A program made the position numbers and the translations under genes. From NCBI GenBank assembly GCA_003116975.1, contig BGKB01000021.1, positions 620,001 through 684,000 of the forward strand: a stretch of DNA of 64,000 nucleotides, written 5' to 3'. Positions 41,218-51,483 of the stretch are shown here, one piece after another. This stretch comes from Aurantiochytrium sp. KH105 (Eukaryota; Sar; Bigyra; Thraustochytrida; Thraustochytriidae). The stretch's first letter is position 1; each line of letters opens with the position of its first letter. The notes below the pieces were generated by a model, which was given only the letters and a program-made list of their open reading frames with translations, was not told the origin of the DNA and made no database searches.

Positions 41218-42771
41218 ATGTTGGCCAACAAGCGTAGCTTCGAGCACCCCGAGCGCGTGCTCGTCTCGACCGGAGAGGCGGCAACCGGCGAAGATGAGAT
41301 CTTTGATGAGACTCTGCTAGAGTTTGACCTCCAGCAGCCTCTCGTGGACAAGTATTGCGCCTATCTAGAGATGACCTCGGACGAAAAGAGCGTCTTGTGC
41401 TGGATCGCCGAAACCGCCCTCAAAAAGCCTCTCCCGAATCACTGGAAACCGTGCATGTGCCGCTCCCGCGAGTTCGTGTACTTTTACAATTTCCAGGACG
41501 GGCGTACGCAGTGGCTTCATCCTTGCGATCAAGAGGCTTTTGTGGAACTCGAAGCCTGTCGCTCGCAGCGCTCGCAGCAACGCGGCGAATTTGACTTCAA
41601 TGTTGAGTACGTTGAAGTCAAAGATGAGGACGAGACTTCACGGGGTGCCACCGGTGCTTTGGTGGGCGCAACCGGCGCGAGCGCTCGCTCCGGGACCTCA
41701 GCGTCAGTGCATGGACACGATTCTCGAGGTTCCGACGATATCGAAAGAGAACAGCTCGAGATGGCCATTCGCCAGTCCTTGGAAGAGGCCAAAAATCGGG
41801 GACTTGACTCAAAGGACGATACGGATCCTGACTTGCGCGATGATACACCATCGATGGACGACGCAAAGGATTCATGCGACGATGAGACTGATCATGCAAA
41901 GACCAGTACTGACAAGATTACGCAAGATGTTTCGAAGCTGAAGATCGAAGATAACGCTGACAATTGCGCGCGCCTCGCGAGTAACGAGGACGAAGAAGAG
42001 GATGATGAAGAGTACAATTATCCGTACTCAGAGGACGAGGACTATGCCGATCGACAAAAAGAAGGAGGAGGAGAAGGAGAAGAAGAAGAAGAAGAAGAAG
42101 GAAAGAAAGAAAAGGAGGAAGGAAAGGACGCATCCAAATGCAAGGTTGACGCGGATGATGAAGCAAACGCGAGTGATGACGGCTTTTGCTTGGTCGATAA
42201 GCCGGATGCTATTGACTCCAGGAAGGGTGACGACGACGACGACTCGTATGACTTTGCCGAAACACGTTCGCAAGGTACCCGCGCAAGCTCTGACTTTGTG
42301 CATGTGGATATTGATGATGTTGCCAGCATCACGTCAGGTGGGACTGCGAAAGAGATCTCGGGCAAATTCGAGGCCATGAATGTTCGCGACAGCGCCGCTA
42401 TCGTCCCCCCCAGTCCCACTGCTGATATTCAATCCGGTATGCGCGACATGCACATGGATGAATGCGAACCTCGGACACCTCCCAAATCCTCGTCTGAGGA
42501 GCTTTATCCAGTGAAAAAGGAGAGAGGAGAAAATGACTCATCGCCTGGCAAGCGGCCGAGATCGAAGGATTCCTCCGTTTCTGTCCCTGAAGGAAATGAG
42601 CGACGCCGAAGCAAGACGAACTCGCCTCTCGATGACCTTCAGCCTGAAGATCGTTATACATACGGAAAAAACGCTCCCGACATTTGCCAAGATCGCATGG
42701 CTATCCACTTTCAGGCGGCCGAGGATGAAAGATACATAAATGAGACGTTGGCGCGTTTAGTCCACTCCTAG
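41218..42771 (+). CDS. CEP164-like WW-domain protein with ubiquitin-interacting motif
   Basis: 517 aa from an ATG. Residues ~42-110 carry a leucine-rich lead-in (VDKYCAYL, SVLCWIAETAL) immediately followed by a WW domain, LPNHWKPC ... YFYNFQDGRTQWLHPCD. This WIA...LP..WKPC...YYFNF.....W.HPCDE arrangement is the N-terminal module of CEP164, a distal-appendage protein of centrioles that recruits ciliary vesicle components. Residues ~176-197 (EREQLEMAIRQSLEEAKNRG) match a ubiquitin-interacting motif. The rest is acidic and disordered with Lys/Glu runs encoded by GAA/AAG repeats (nt 42057-42125). The long CEP164 coiled coil is missing, so orthology is uncertain; a WW adaptor of another ciliary family is possible. 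Confidence 0.7.
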   Translation: MLANKRSFEHPERVLVSTGEAATGEDEIFDETLLEFDLQQPLVDKYCAYLEMTSDEKSVLCWIAETALKKPLPNHWKPCMCRSREFVYFYNFQDGRTQWLHPCDQEAFVELEACRSQRSQQRGEFDFNVEYVEVKDEDETSRGATGALVGATGASARSGTSASVHGHDSRGSDDIEREQLEMAIRQSLEEAKNRGLDSKDDTDPDLRDDTPSMDDAKDSCDDETDHAKTSTDKITQDVSKLKIEDNADNCARLASNEDEEEDDEEYNYPYSEDEDYADRQKEGGGEGEEEEEEEGKKEKEEGKDASKCKVDADDEANASDDGFCLVDKPDAIDSRKGDDDDDSYDFAETRSQGTRASSDFVHVDIDDVASITSGGTAKEISGKFEAMNVRDSAAIVPPSPTADIQSGMRDMHMDECEPRTPPKSSSEELYPVKKERGENDSSPGKRPRSKDSSVSVPEGNERRRSKTNSPLDDLQPEDRYTYGKNAPDICQDRMAIHFQAAEDERYINETLARLVHS

Positions 42772-43717
42772 GAGTCCGGATTCGCGTCTGCGGACAGCAA
42801 GAGGTCTTCAAGAAAGAAGGAGAGCCTCGATCCATATACGGACAAGGCAAATTCATTTGATCCTGACGCCAATGGCGAAATGTGGACTTGCCCAAAACCA
42901 CGTAGCAGCCGAGCTGAAGCGTACATGCCAATTTTAACCCAGCTCTTTTATACATACCACACATAAAAAAGAAAAAAGAAAACCCATCCACCCACTTCTA
43001 AAATTTACCAGCTTGTCCCGTTCCCATTTTTCATGACACGCCCAACTTTTCTGCCTGCCACAGCCTCGTCTCCCCCTCTCTCCCCTAACCCCTCCCACCA
43101 CATTCCCATTCCCAACCCTCGCCCCTCGTCCCCCACGAAGGCGATGGAGACAGCTCCGCGGGACACCCCGGCTCGGTCCCGTTCCCTAGGCGGTCCCGGA
43201 AGCTGGCAAGAGCGCCGCCCCAAAAAGCCGCGCTCTGCGCGCAGCGGACGCGGCGGCACCTCCCGGCAGTGGCCCCGTCACACCGAGGGAGGCGCCCCGG
43301 GTCCGGTGCGCGTCGCACCCCTGCCAACTAGCCAATCTCGGGTCGCGTGCCCGCATCGCATGCACAAGCGCGGCCGAGGCGTCAGACCCCGATCGAGAGA
43401 GCGAGCGCGAGCGCGACCACGAGCGGCACGACGCGGCGCGGCAGCGGGCGACGGCGCGGGACCGCGCGCGGGAGCGGGTCGAGGCGAGGCGAGGCGAGGC
43501 GGATCCGCGGGCGCGAGCGGCGGAGCTCGCCGGGCGGATTGCGCCGTCGGCGACCGCGCCGAGCGATCATTGCGCGCTCGCGCTGGGAAAGTGGACGCGG
43601 GACGCGGCGCCGAGCGAGCGAGCGAGCTAAGCTAAGCTAAGCTAGCTGCGCGACGGGAGGGGAGGCGAGCGCGGCGTGAAGGAGGCCCGGGGCGAGCGGC
43701 TCGCGCGCAGCTGCGCG
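42772..43717. other. Intergenic, GC-rich towards 3' end
   Basis: 946 bp. The first 250 bp are AT-richer (likely 3'-UTR), then a C-rich tract (43070-43130), then strongly GC-rich with GAGCGAGC and (GCTAA)n (about 43612-43648) just before the next gene. No supported gene. Confidence 0.45.
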
Positions 43718-44746
43718 ATGGCGGAAGTCCTCTTCGAGTGGGAGGGCCGCAAGGTGAACCTCAAGCTGGCGCGCGCGACCGTGCGCCACCTTGCGGAACA
43801 ACACGCACGTCTGGCGGCGGTCGGCCCGACGCAGGGCCTGCGCGACATTCTCCAGTGGCTGCAGAGCGCCAGGTCCAATGACCAGAACTACAGGGCCCTC
43901 CAAGCAAGGTACGCCACGAACGCGGACTTTCCCACCGTCATGGACTTTCTCAAAGCCTACGACTACGAGGGCATGAAGCGCGCTTATCCAAAACAGTGCG
44001 GCTCCTTGTGGATGGCGACGCGAGGCGTGCTACGAAAGCTCACGCAGGCCGCAGAGAGCGGGACGCCCGTGTCACCCCCGTCCACGCCGCATATTGGCGT
44101 CAAGGAGGAGGAAGTCGCCTCCTCCGACATCGAGTACTCGTATTCGTCGCAGTCGAGCGCGCTCAACATCAAAGAGAGTGCCGACGATGTCGCGTTCGAA
44201 ACTCTAATGCTCATCAGTAACCCGCACCAGCTCTCGCAAGAAGATTACCTTCAAATTTCACAAGCGCACCAGACACTCAGGACCGCTCTTGGAGACCTCG
44301 AGCTTCTGCTGCGCAATTTTGGCGGCAACGCGGCAGCTGGAATTCACGGCGCTGGCAGCAGTAGCGGCGGCGGCGGCGGTAACAGTGGCGGTGGCGATGG
44401 CTCCTCCGGGTCTCCGGGGTCCACGCCGCCAGGCTCTCCCTACGACTTTTATCCTCCTTCGAGTCCTGGCGGCAGCTCTTCCGGCGGGGGAACCGACGGT
44501 GGATTTTCCCCGGGTTCTGGCGGCAATGTCAAGGGCGCCTATACGTGGTATGCTTCATTTCTCGCTGCCAAGGGAGAAACTATTTCGCTGGAGAACAAGC
44601 TGGCAAATCTATCGCTTAGCAGCGCAGCCACGCACGCCGATATTCTTACCTCAAAGGTTTCCGACAACTCGTCACAGCGTGCCGCGGAGCCTACAATCGG
44701 TATTCAGGACACAATGAGCCGGTCAGCTTTCGATCGCTCCAGGTGA
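43718..44746 (+). CDS. Hypothetical protein, globular N-terminus and Gly/Ser-rich middle
   Basis: 342 aa from the ATG at 43718 (the frame is open 14 codons upstream, no ATG). Residues 1-115 look folded and helical (VLFEWEGRKVNLKLARATVRHL, split by normal hydrophobic spacing; DFPTVMDFLKAYDYEGMKRA; LWMATRGVLRKLTQ). Residues ~115-160 are Ser/Glu-rich, ~165-220 helical again, and ~222-300 are Gly/Ser/Pro-rich repeats (GSSSGGGGG). No known domain recognised. Its pattern of folded N-terminus plus disordered tail suggests an adaptor, but function is unknown. Confidence 0.7.
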   Translation: MAEVLFEWEGRKVNLKLARATVRHLAEQHARLAAVGPTQGLRDILQWLQSARSNDQNYRALQARYATNADFPTVMDFLKAYDYEGMKRAYPKQCGSLWMATRGVLRKLTQAAESGTPVSPPSTPHIGVKEEEVASSDIEYSYSSQSSALNIKESADDVAFETLMLISNPHQLSQEDYLQISQAHQTLRTALGDLELLLRNFGGNAAAGIHGAGSSSGGGGGNSGGGDGSSGSPGSTPPGSPYDFYPPSSPGGSSSGGGTDGGFSPGSGGNVKGAYTWYASFLAAKGETISLENKLANLSLSSAATHADILTSKVSDNSSQRAAEPTIGIQDTMSRSAFDRSR

Positions 44747-45114
44747 TTGCTTCAAGTCGTTTGCAAATCATAGAATGACTTGGCCACCCCATCAAACAAT
44801 CAATCCGCCGACTACCTGTTGCCCTCGAGCTATCGCGCAGGCGCGCCGTGAACCCTAATTATGCCCTTCTTGTAGATCTCAAAATCAAAAGCCACAAATG
44901 TTTAAAAATCAAGGTGCATAATCGCAACTGTCTCCTGGACACCCAAAGAAATGTTTTCCGCTTTCTGCCAAGAAAAAAGTTCGATTTCTGTGATGAGCAT
45001 CCTGGAATAGGACCTACTTTTCTTTTGGTGAGAACGTCTCACTCTTTCTCTATTTTATAAATCATCACGAATAGTAAAAATACGGAGAGTGAGTTCTGAT
45101 GAGTCAGGAGACAT
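44747..45114. other. Convergent 3' spacer
   Basis: 368 bp, AT-rich, between two convergent stop codons; nothing else seen. Confidence 0.5.
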
Positions 45115-45861
45115 CTACTCTTGTTTGAGGGTGCTGCGCTCTCTTCGCATATGAATTGTAAACACAAGGAAGAGCGCGCCGAGCATGGTCACAAGCGCTG
45201 TGACGGTGTGAACAATAAATGCATCGTCCAGAGAGCCCACGGGAATGTCGACAGTCACACTGTTAAGCTCCATGTCTGTCAGCAGTGTGCTCTCGCGCCA
45301 AACAAACCCATTTGCTTCCACAGCAAATGGTGGTTGTCGGTTGTGGCCCGCCGAGCTGCTGCTTTGGTCTGGACATGCAACCCATACTGACTCTGGTGTC
45401 TGAATGTGTGCCTGCGCAAAGGTAGCATGTGTAGGCGCCTGATAACGAAAATGAAGTGGTAGCCTAAACTTAGCGCGCAAAACTAGGTCATCACCACCAA
45501 TACGTGCGTCGATGTCGTCTCTCACACGAAGCGAGACATGTGATGCGATTGTTGCTATAGAAAAAGCTTGCGATACCTCGGCAGGTTTCTCGACGTCAAG
45601 CCCCTTTTCAAGCCCTATGCCCACGAGCATGGGAACCCCAGCAACGCCAAGTCTCCGCTGGTCGGCGACCTCGTCGAAGTCAACGTAGACCTCCCGTGGC
45701 AGATGCTCCACGAGAGCCACAACGCATTCTGTAGCGAGTCGAGAAGTTTCCGCCGCGGCAGACTCGCGCGCCGTCTCAACGAGCACAGAGGTGACGAGAG
45801 ACCGATGAAAACCCTCACCGAGCACCTGGCGCGCCGCCACCGTCGCGCGTTCGCCGCCCAT
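45115..45861 (-). CDS. PIGX: PIG-X-like subunit of GPI mannosyltransferase I
   Basis: 248 aa from an ATG. Motifs of the PIG-X/PBN1 family are visible: LPREVYVDFDEVAD (compare the PxxxYVDxxEL block), LPLHFRYQAPTHATF (the HFRY/P block), a VWVACPDQ cysteine block, and a C-terminal membrane segment VHTVTALVTMLGALFLVFTI followed by RRER. PIG-X partners and stabilises PIG-M, the ER enzyme adding the first mannose to the GPI anchor; it is an ER membrane protein with a lumenal body. Length is close to the human protein. No N-terminal signal peptide is obvious, so either the start is further upstream in an exon or targeting relies on the tail anchor. PIG-M is not in this window. Confidence 0.8.
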   Translation of the reverse strand: MGGERATVAARQVLGEGFHRSLVTSVLVETARESAAAETSRLATECVVALVEHLPREVYVDFDEVADQRRLGVAGVPMLVGIGLEKGLDVEKPAEVSQAFSIATIASHVSLRVRDDIDARIGGDDLVLRAKFRLPLHFRYQAPTHATFAQAHIQTPESVWVACPDQSSSSAGHNRQPPFAVEANGFVWRESTLLTDMELNSVTVDIPVGSLDDAFIVHTVTALVTMLGALFLVFTIHMRRERSTLKQE

Positions 45862-47710
45862 TGCGTGTAGTATCTACTTTGCAAGAAAATGTTCAACGCA
45901 AAAACCGAGGGGGGCGAAAACAATACAGAAACAGAAACAAAAAACAACGAACACGTCCTTCGCAGTGTGCGAAGGAACCAACAAATGAATTGAGAGCTTG
46001 TCGTAAAATACAAAAATTGGATGAAGAAATAAATACATGAGCCTTCTTGGCTGCTACGCTACTCTATAACGAAACGAGTGCACGAAAGAGAGACTGTTGT
46101 TCAAATTGCGCGGCAAAAGATGCAGCAACGTCAGTTGGGGTGTCCTCCAATTCCATTAACATCCCCCCATGCGCGCAGCAGAAGGATCGTGCATCGAGGA
46201 AAAAGAGCAGCGAGACAGAGAAGGCAGAGTCGATGATGCGATTGAATGGTTGATGAATTCTGTGAGCTCAGAAGGAAGGCAGATTTGGACAAAAGTTTCA
46301 CAGAGTGCGAGACTCGTCAATCCAAAATTTTAACATCCAAAGGTTTCATCCATGCTCAACAGTTGTCATCATTACAACCGCCCACCTGGTGACTCGTCCC
46401 CGTAATCCCGTTCGCAATCCTCTTTTCATGCTGTACATCCATGATGCGCAATACTTGGAGAAAAGAGCGCCTTGCAACCAATCATGACACGGGGCCCTTG
46501 CATGCTCCTCAGAGATCTTGGTGTGTATAGATTGTCATCAGGAATTCAAGAGTAGCAAGTATGGTGTTCTTCCTTGGAGCGGGGCCCACGATACATGAAG
46601 CAAGGTATATATGCGCGCATGCTCTCCCTTTTCCTCATGCCGGTCGACTGCAGGAGCAGAGTCGTCCTAAAGGAGTACATGCTCATTTGTACTCTTGGAG
46701 TCACTTACGCAGAGATGTTGATAGAACAACTTGTGCTCATTGCCTGCCACAAGATGAAATATGTACACGTTGCGAGCGTGCTGTGAATGATAACAACGTC
46801 AGTCAGTCTCTTTGTTTCTCATTGACAGGTAGACTCTCTCTTTTTAACCCTCCCTCCTTTGGTCCGTTCGCCGAGCTTGATGACCCTTGCAACACATTCA
46901 TCTTGTTAATGAATGAGCGCGCAGTCCTCTGAAAAACACGTTCATCAGTATGTGCGACTTAAAGTGAGCTGATCGCTCAGAAGACCGTCGTGTAAAAGGT
47001 TTCGTCACAGGACAACTGCTACGCCATGTGTTTTGGACATCATTCTCGGGACTCGACTCTTTCTCTTCGCTCTCTTCCCTCGACACGACGTGGACTAAAA
47101 AATAAAGCCCGCCCGCCCGCTCGCGAGAGATGGATGGATGGGCCAGACCATCCGACCGATCGACTCGTATCAGATAATGGGTGAGATGATTCTCTGCAGC
47201 TTCCGAGCCGCCCAAAAATGAACGACTCGGCTCCTCAGCGTGGTGCATGACATCTACGATATCGTCATTTACAAGCGCCAAGCAGAAACAGCCCACGCAG
47301 ACAGCCAGGCAAAAAGGCTAAAAGCAGACACGTTTGGAATGTGTGATGAGTATGACCCGGAGACAACCAACGGACAATGGTTGTGGCCTTAAGGCTCGTC
47401 TTGCCGTCCAGCATACGCCAGTATCAGAGCCGGTTGAATGCAACGCGCTTGCGAGCCTACAGAACGCAGACAAAGCGCGAAGCCCAACTCCGTCCTGTCG
47501 CAGAAGAACGGCTTTGCTTTCCCACAAGTCGTCCAGGGACACGTCCTGTAAAAAAAAATGCAGAAGCATCCTCCTTCAAGTGGGTTTGCGCTGCCTAGCT
47601 CAAGTTCTGCTCTGCTTTGCTCTGCTCGTGCTCCTACTGCGATCCAGATCGCACAGCCTTTGACGTTTTCGTATCTCTTGTTCGATATCCATTTCTAATC
47701 TATCCTTCCG

Positions 47711-47746
<36 letters not shown>

Positions 47747-48610
47747 TCTCGCCAACAGACTATCCGCAGATCAGACGCACGACGCGCGCTCCACCGTGAG
47801 CGAGCGCGCCTCAAAGAGCGCCCAACACCGCGTCTCTTTTGCACTTGACTCAGCAAAAAATTGGCTTTGGTCACCGTCATTTCACCTCTCCCCGCCCAAA
47901 GGACGGGAACATCGAGACGGCCGGCTTATTGTGCATGATCCTCCCCGTCCTTCTCGTCCTCGTCCTCCTTCTCGGCCTCCGCGTCTTTGCGCGTCCGCCC
48001 GTCCAGCTTGCACGCACCTTGCTTCGCTCAGCGAAGTTCACCGCTCGCACGGTCGCCCGCGCACATTGTGCCGCACGTTGTGCGGAGCCACGTGCGAAAG
48101 CGCCGCGCGGCACGTAACCTTGCGTTGTAGGTCTGCGTCGTCTGCCGCGGGGTTTTGGTCGCCCGCGCGAGAGGACTCGAGGCCTTGATTGGTTGTCAGG
48201 CGAGCCCTAGTTTTGGTTGGTTACCGCGAGAAGGGGCGTTGAAAGTACGTTGGTACAACCGAAACGGTTACAGTCTCACTCACTCTAAGCCTACTTCACT
48301 GTCAGTGCGGTCACCATGCCACCGACCGACCACCGACCAAGTATGAGTGGCAGTGACGGTGGTTGGAATCATCCGGAAGGAAAGAAAAGAAGAAGAAGAA
48401 GAAGAAGAAGAAAAGGATGATGAGGAGGAGGATGACGATGATAATGGTGCTGATATGATTGATGAATGGTTGGCCTTGAGGTCGGGGGAATCGTCACGAA
48501 TGATTACGAAATGTCTCTTTTTTCTTTTCTTTTTTTACGAATAAGTAGCAGATGGACGGAATCCCGTCGAGGCCAAATGAAACCCAGTCTAGACCAAGGC
48601 AAGAGTGGCA
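45862..48610. other. Long spacer without a supported gene
   Basis: 2.7 kb. Mostly balanced composition, with a CT-rich run (47710-47752), a GC-rich block (47930-48120) and a GAA/GAG tract (48372-48445). One + ORF (46561-46932) has a CAHC...CTRC pair but no other support; several small ORFs overlap. It may hide a multi-exon gene I could not assemble. Confidence 0.4.
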
Positions 48611-49966
48611 CTAGTTGTGAAAGTTCGACTTTCCAAAGTAGTGCATCTCAATCTCATTGATCCAATCCACCTTGGCAGCACCAAATTCCGGCGTCGGGCC
48701 TTCCGAACGGAAACCCATGGGGCCGTCCTCATCGTCGAGAAGCTTGGGCTCGATAAGAATCCCCTCGCCGTCGCCCGTCTCGGCAAAGCAGCGAGCAATG
48801 CGCTTCTTGCTAACCTTTGCGCGCGCGTCCTCCAGCGAATCGCCGTGCGCGATGGCGCCGAGCATCGTCGCAACATTCTCGCCCGCAATCTTGGCAAAAG
48901 CGCCCGACTTGGGGTGCGGCTTAGGGGGCTCAGTCTTGAGCATCATCCATGAGGAGTCACCGATGCAAAAAACACCGGGCTTCTTGGTCTCCATGGTGAT
49001 GAGGTCGACAGGGACAAAGCCCTTCGGATTGCAAAGGTCCGCCAAAAGATCGGGGGCGCGCTGCGGATAGCTTCCGATGAGCGCATCAAAGGTCACCTCC
49101 TGGTCCTCGCCTTCGCCCTCCGAATGCTTGAATTCGACGACCTTTTCATCCGAGCGGACCTCGACAGGCTTGATGCCCGCACGGAACTCAATGTTCCTAT
49201 CCGCGCAAGCGGCGAGAAAGACCTTCTTGGGCACTGGTCCGCCAAAAGGAAACGGAGCCTTGGGTGACGTGATAATGACATTGACGCTGTCACGGATGCC
49301 ACGCTTTCGCAGCATGCTGTCGGCGAGAAAGGCGTACTCAAAGGGTACGGGCGGGCACTTGTACGGCACTGCAGCCGTGGTTACCAGCACGGTGCCACCC
49401 TCGGGCACGGCATCGAGAGCTTCTTTAATTTTCATGGTGTGCGTGTCGTCGCAAAAGTTGAGCATCGAGTCTGCGAGGCCCGGGATGCTCGTGGGGTCGC
49501 TCACCACGCCTGTGGCCAGGACAAGGTAGTCAAAGGAGACCGTCTCCTCGGCGTCGTTGCCGCCAATTTTGCCCATCTTGAGCGACTTGCCGTCAACGTC
49601 GAGGCTCGACACGCTCCAGCCAAAACATTTGCGCACCTTGTCGCTCACCTTGGCATCCTCGAGGTTGTGGGTGATCTCGTCAAAGGTCTTGCGGCCGTTG
49701 AGAACGAATTGCAGGCATCCCTTGATGGCAAAAGTCGTAGAACGCTCGATCAGGGTCATGGTCACGAGGCCCTCATCGAGTTCTTTGCGGAGTCCAAGCG
49801 CTACTGCCAGACCGCCAAATCCCGCGCCAACAACGACGATATGGGGCGCCTTGGTTTCCTGCGTCGACGTGGAGGCACCTTTGGGCTCATCCTTTGTGAT
49901 GATCTTAGGGACCTCTCCGTGGCTGTCCTCTGCCACGGACTTTGTCGTGGAGCACTGCGAGCCCAT
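48611..49966 (-). CDS. FAD-dependent oxidoreductase, SQR/FSP1-like, with acylation signal
   Basis: 451 aa from an ATG. MGSQCSTTK fits N-myristoylation (Gly2, Ser6) plus a palmitoylatable Cys5; the human FSP1/AIFM2 N-terminus also begins MGSQ. Residues 42-54 hold the FAD dinucleotide fold (HIVVVGAGFGGLA), 145-153 FDYLVLATG, 200-209 VPYKCPPVPF with Cys204, and near the C-terminus GVFCIGDSSW (flavin-binding GD). The KCPPxPFE block is typical of the sulfide:quinone oxidoreductase/flavocytochrome-c sulfide dehydrogenase branch. Likely role: membrane-associated quinone or sulfide redox enzyme. Whether it reduces quinone using NAD(P)H (NDH-2/FSP1-like) or sulfide cannot be settled by eye. Confidence 0.82.
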   Translation of the reverse strand: MGSQCSTTKSVAEDSHGEVPKIITKDEPKGASTSTQETKAPHIVVVGAGFGGLAVALGLRKELDEGLVTMTLIERSTTFAIKGCLQFVLNGRKTFDEITHNLEDAKVSDKVRKCFGWSVSSLDVDGKSLKMGKIGGNDAEETVSFDYLVLATGVVSDPTSIPGLADSMLNFCDDTHTMKIKEALDAVPEGGTVLVTTAAVPYKCPPVPFEYAFLADSMLRKRGIRDSVNVIITSPKAPFPFGGPVPKKVFLAACADRNIEFRAGIKPVEVRSDEKVVEFKHSEGEGEDQEVTFDALIGSYPQRAPDLLADLCNPKGFVPVDLITMETKKPGVFCIGDSSWMMLKTEPPKPHPKSGAFAKIAGENVATMLGAIAHGDSLEDARAKVSKKRIARCFAETGDGEGILIEPKLLDDEDGPMGFRSEGPTPEFGAAKVDWINEIEMHYFGKSNFHN

Positions 49967-51483
49967 CTTGCCTTTTTCTGTTCTTGGCGATTATACTGCT
50001 GTCTTGGCGAGGCTTGACGTGTCTTCTCGCAGGTACTGTCGCTGTCGGTGGAGCTCTTCAATCGGGTTTGAGGACTGGTCCCTCGCAACCCCGACGACGG
50101 CCACCGCCGCGCTGATTGCTGCTGCGAGTCACGAGCTCAACTCGTCTGTCTGCTGTTCACGAGCGTCGCGTGCCGTAGAGAGAGTGCTCGAGCTCGGTCT
50201 CCCCCTCCTCGGTGACTGCCGTGAAGGTGACCGCGCTCGGCGCCAAGTCTTCGGAGTATTCGTGTGCGCTGTGCACCGTGCGCTCGCTGTCGGTAGTACC
50301 GGCGACAGCGAACACGGCTGATCTGAACTAGGCCTAGGACAAGAGACAGCTGCCACTGCCAGAGTCTCGAGGCTTGCCGCCACCGCTGGCGGTGGTGCGG
50401 CTTGGCTGTCGGGCGCAGACGCTCGGAGAATGAGTTCGCGCGGCACGGCTTCGCGGAGTCAGCTTTGCCAGCCGCAGCCGGGCCGGAGAATGCGCACTCG
50501 AGGTTGGCGCTTTGGCGAAATGTTTGTTTGTTTGTTTATGTGACGGTGGAGAGAAGAAGAAACGCTGCCTCCTTCCGGGACAGAAGATGATGCGTGTGTG
50601 CCGCGCTGTTACAATAGGGGGCAGGGCAGGACAGGGCGGGACAAGACGCTCAAGAGAGCGAAGCGGACTGCGACTGCGGAGCGAAACGTTGCTGCGTCGT
50701 CGCACCTGGCTGGCTGCCTGGCTGGAGGGTTTCGCGGAAGGCAATTAACGCAGTGGCCTGGGAAGATTGGAGAACCTCGTGCATGATGATTTATTTACCT
50801 GCGAAAGCTTAAAAATGGTCGATGGTGGCGTGCTCTTTTCTTCTTCTTTTTTCTCCGGACGAGTTCTTGCGAGCGATAGCAGCTGCAGGGCGGCTGGCCA
50901 TGATCGAGATGCCGTGAGCCGAATCCGAAGATGGATGGGAGGAAAGAGAACCTTGCGTCGTGATCGGCATAGTCAGCCACAGACCACAGCCGTGCCCGAC
51001 GCCAGTCGTGCAAGACAAAGACAGTAAAAGGAGTGTCAGCGACAAGGACTCTGTCCCGAAGAAATTGCCCGTTGACTTCCAAGCGTTCAATGATGAGTCC
51101 GAACGCACAGCCAAGCTCACAGTGCAGCGCAAAGGCCTGTAAAGCTGGCGGGCTGATCAAAACTGTCCTCGGACGATGGTGAAGAGGGTGAGACAAAGAG
51201 GGGAAAAGGAAGAGATAGCCGTTGGGATGGCAAGAGGCCACCGCCGCGTCAAGGCCGGCCTTCGGCATCGTTCGCCTGGGTTAGCTACGATTAGCTGCAA
51301 CTGGCCGACCGTACGCACTGCAGCGCGAGCCGCAGGTGTTTTCGAAGGTGTTGCTTTGATTGATTGGCGATCTTGCGCCGCGCTTTGAAAATCAACTTTT
51401 TTATTTATGAAAAACTGAGGTCTCTTTTCCCCCCCTCCTCTTCTCAACTGCGAGAAAAAGACACTGCAATTATTTTGAATGAA
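49967..51483. other. Intergenic, no supported gene
   Basis: 1.5 kb between the start of the flavoprotein gene and the 3' end of the next. Short ORFs on both strands lack recognisable domains. A (TTTG)n mini-run lies at about 50520-50538. 51360-51480 is AT-richer. Confidence 0.4.

Noticed and set aside
40335..41351. 338-codon minus-strand ORF
   Set aside because: Driven by the GC minisatellite and overlapping the start of the CEP164-like gene; Arg/Ala/Ser-rich only.
46561..46932. 123-codon + ORF with CAHC...CTRC
   Set aside because: Two CxxC pairs can occur by chance; another frame overlaps it, and no flanking exon could be joined.
47936..48117. Possible 60-aa signal-peptide-like ORF (MILPVLLVLVLLLG)
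   Set aside because: Hydrophobic run comes from a CTC/CTT-rich stretch; Arg/Ala-rich remainder and no support.
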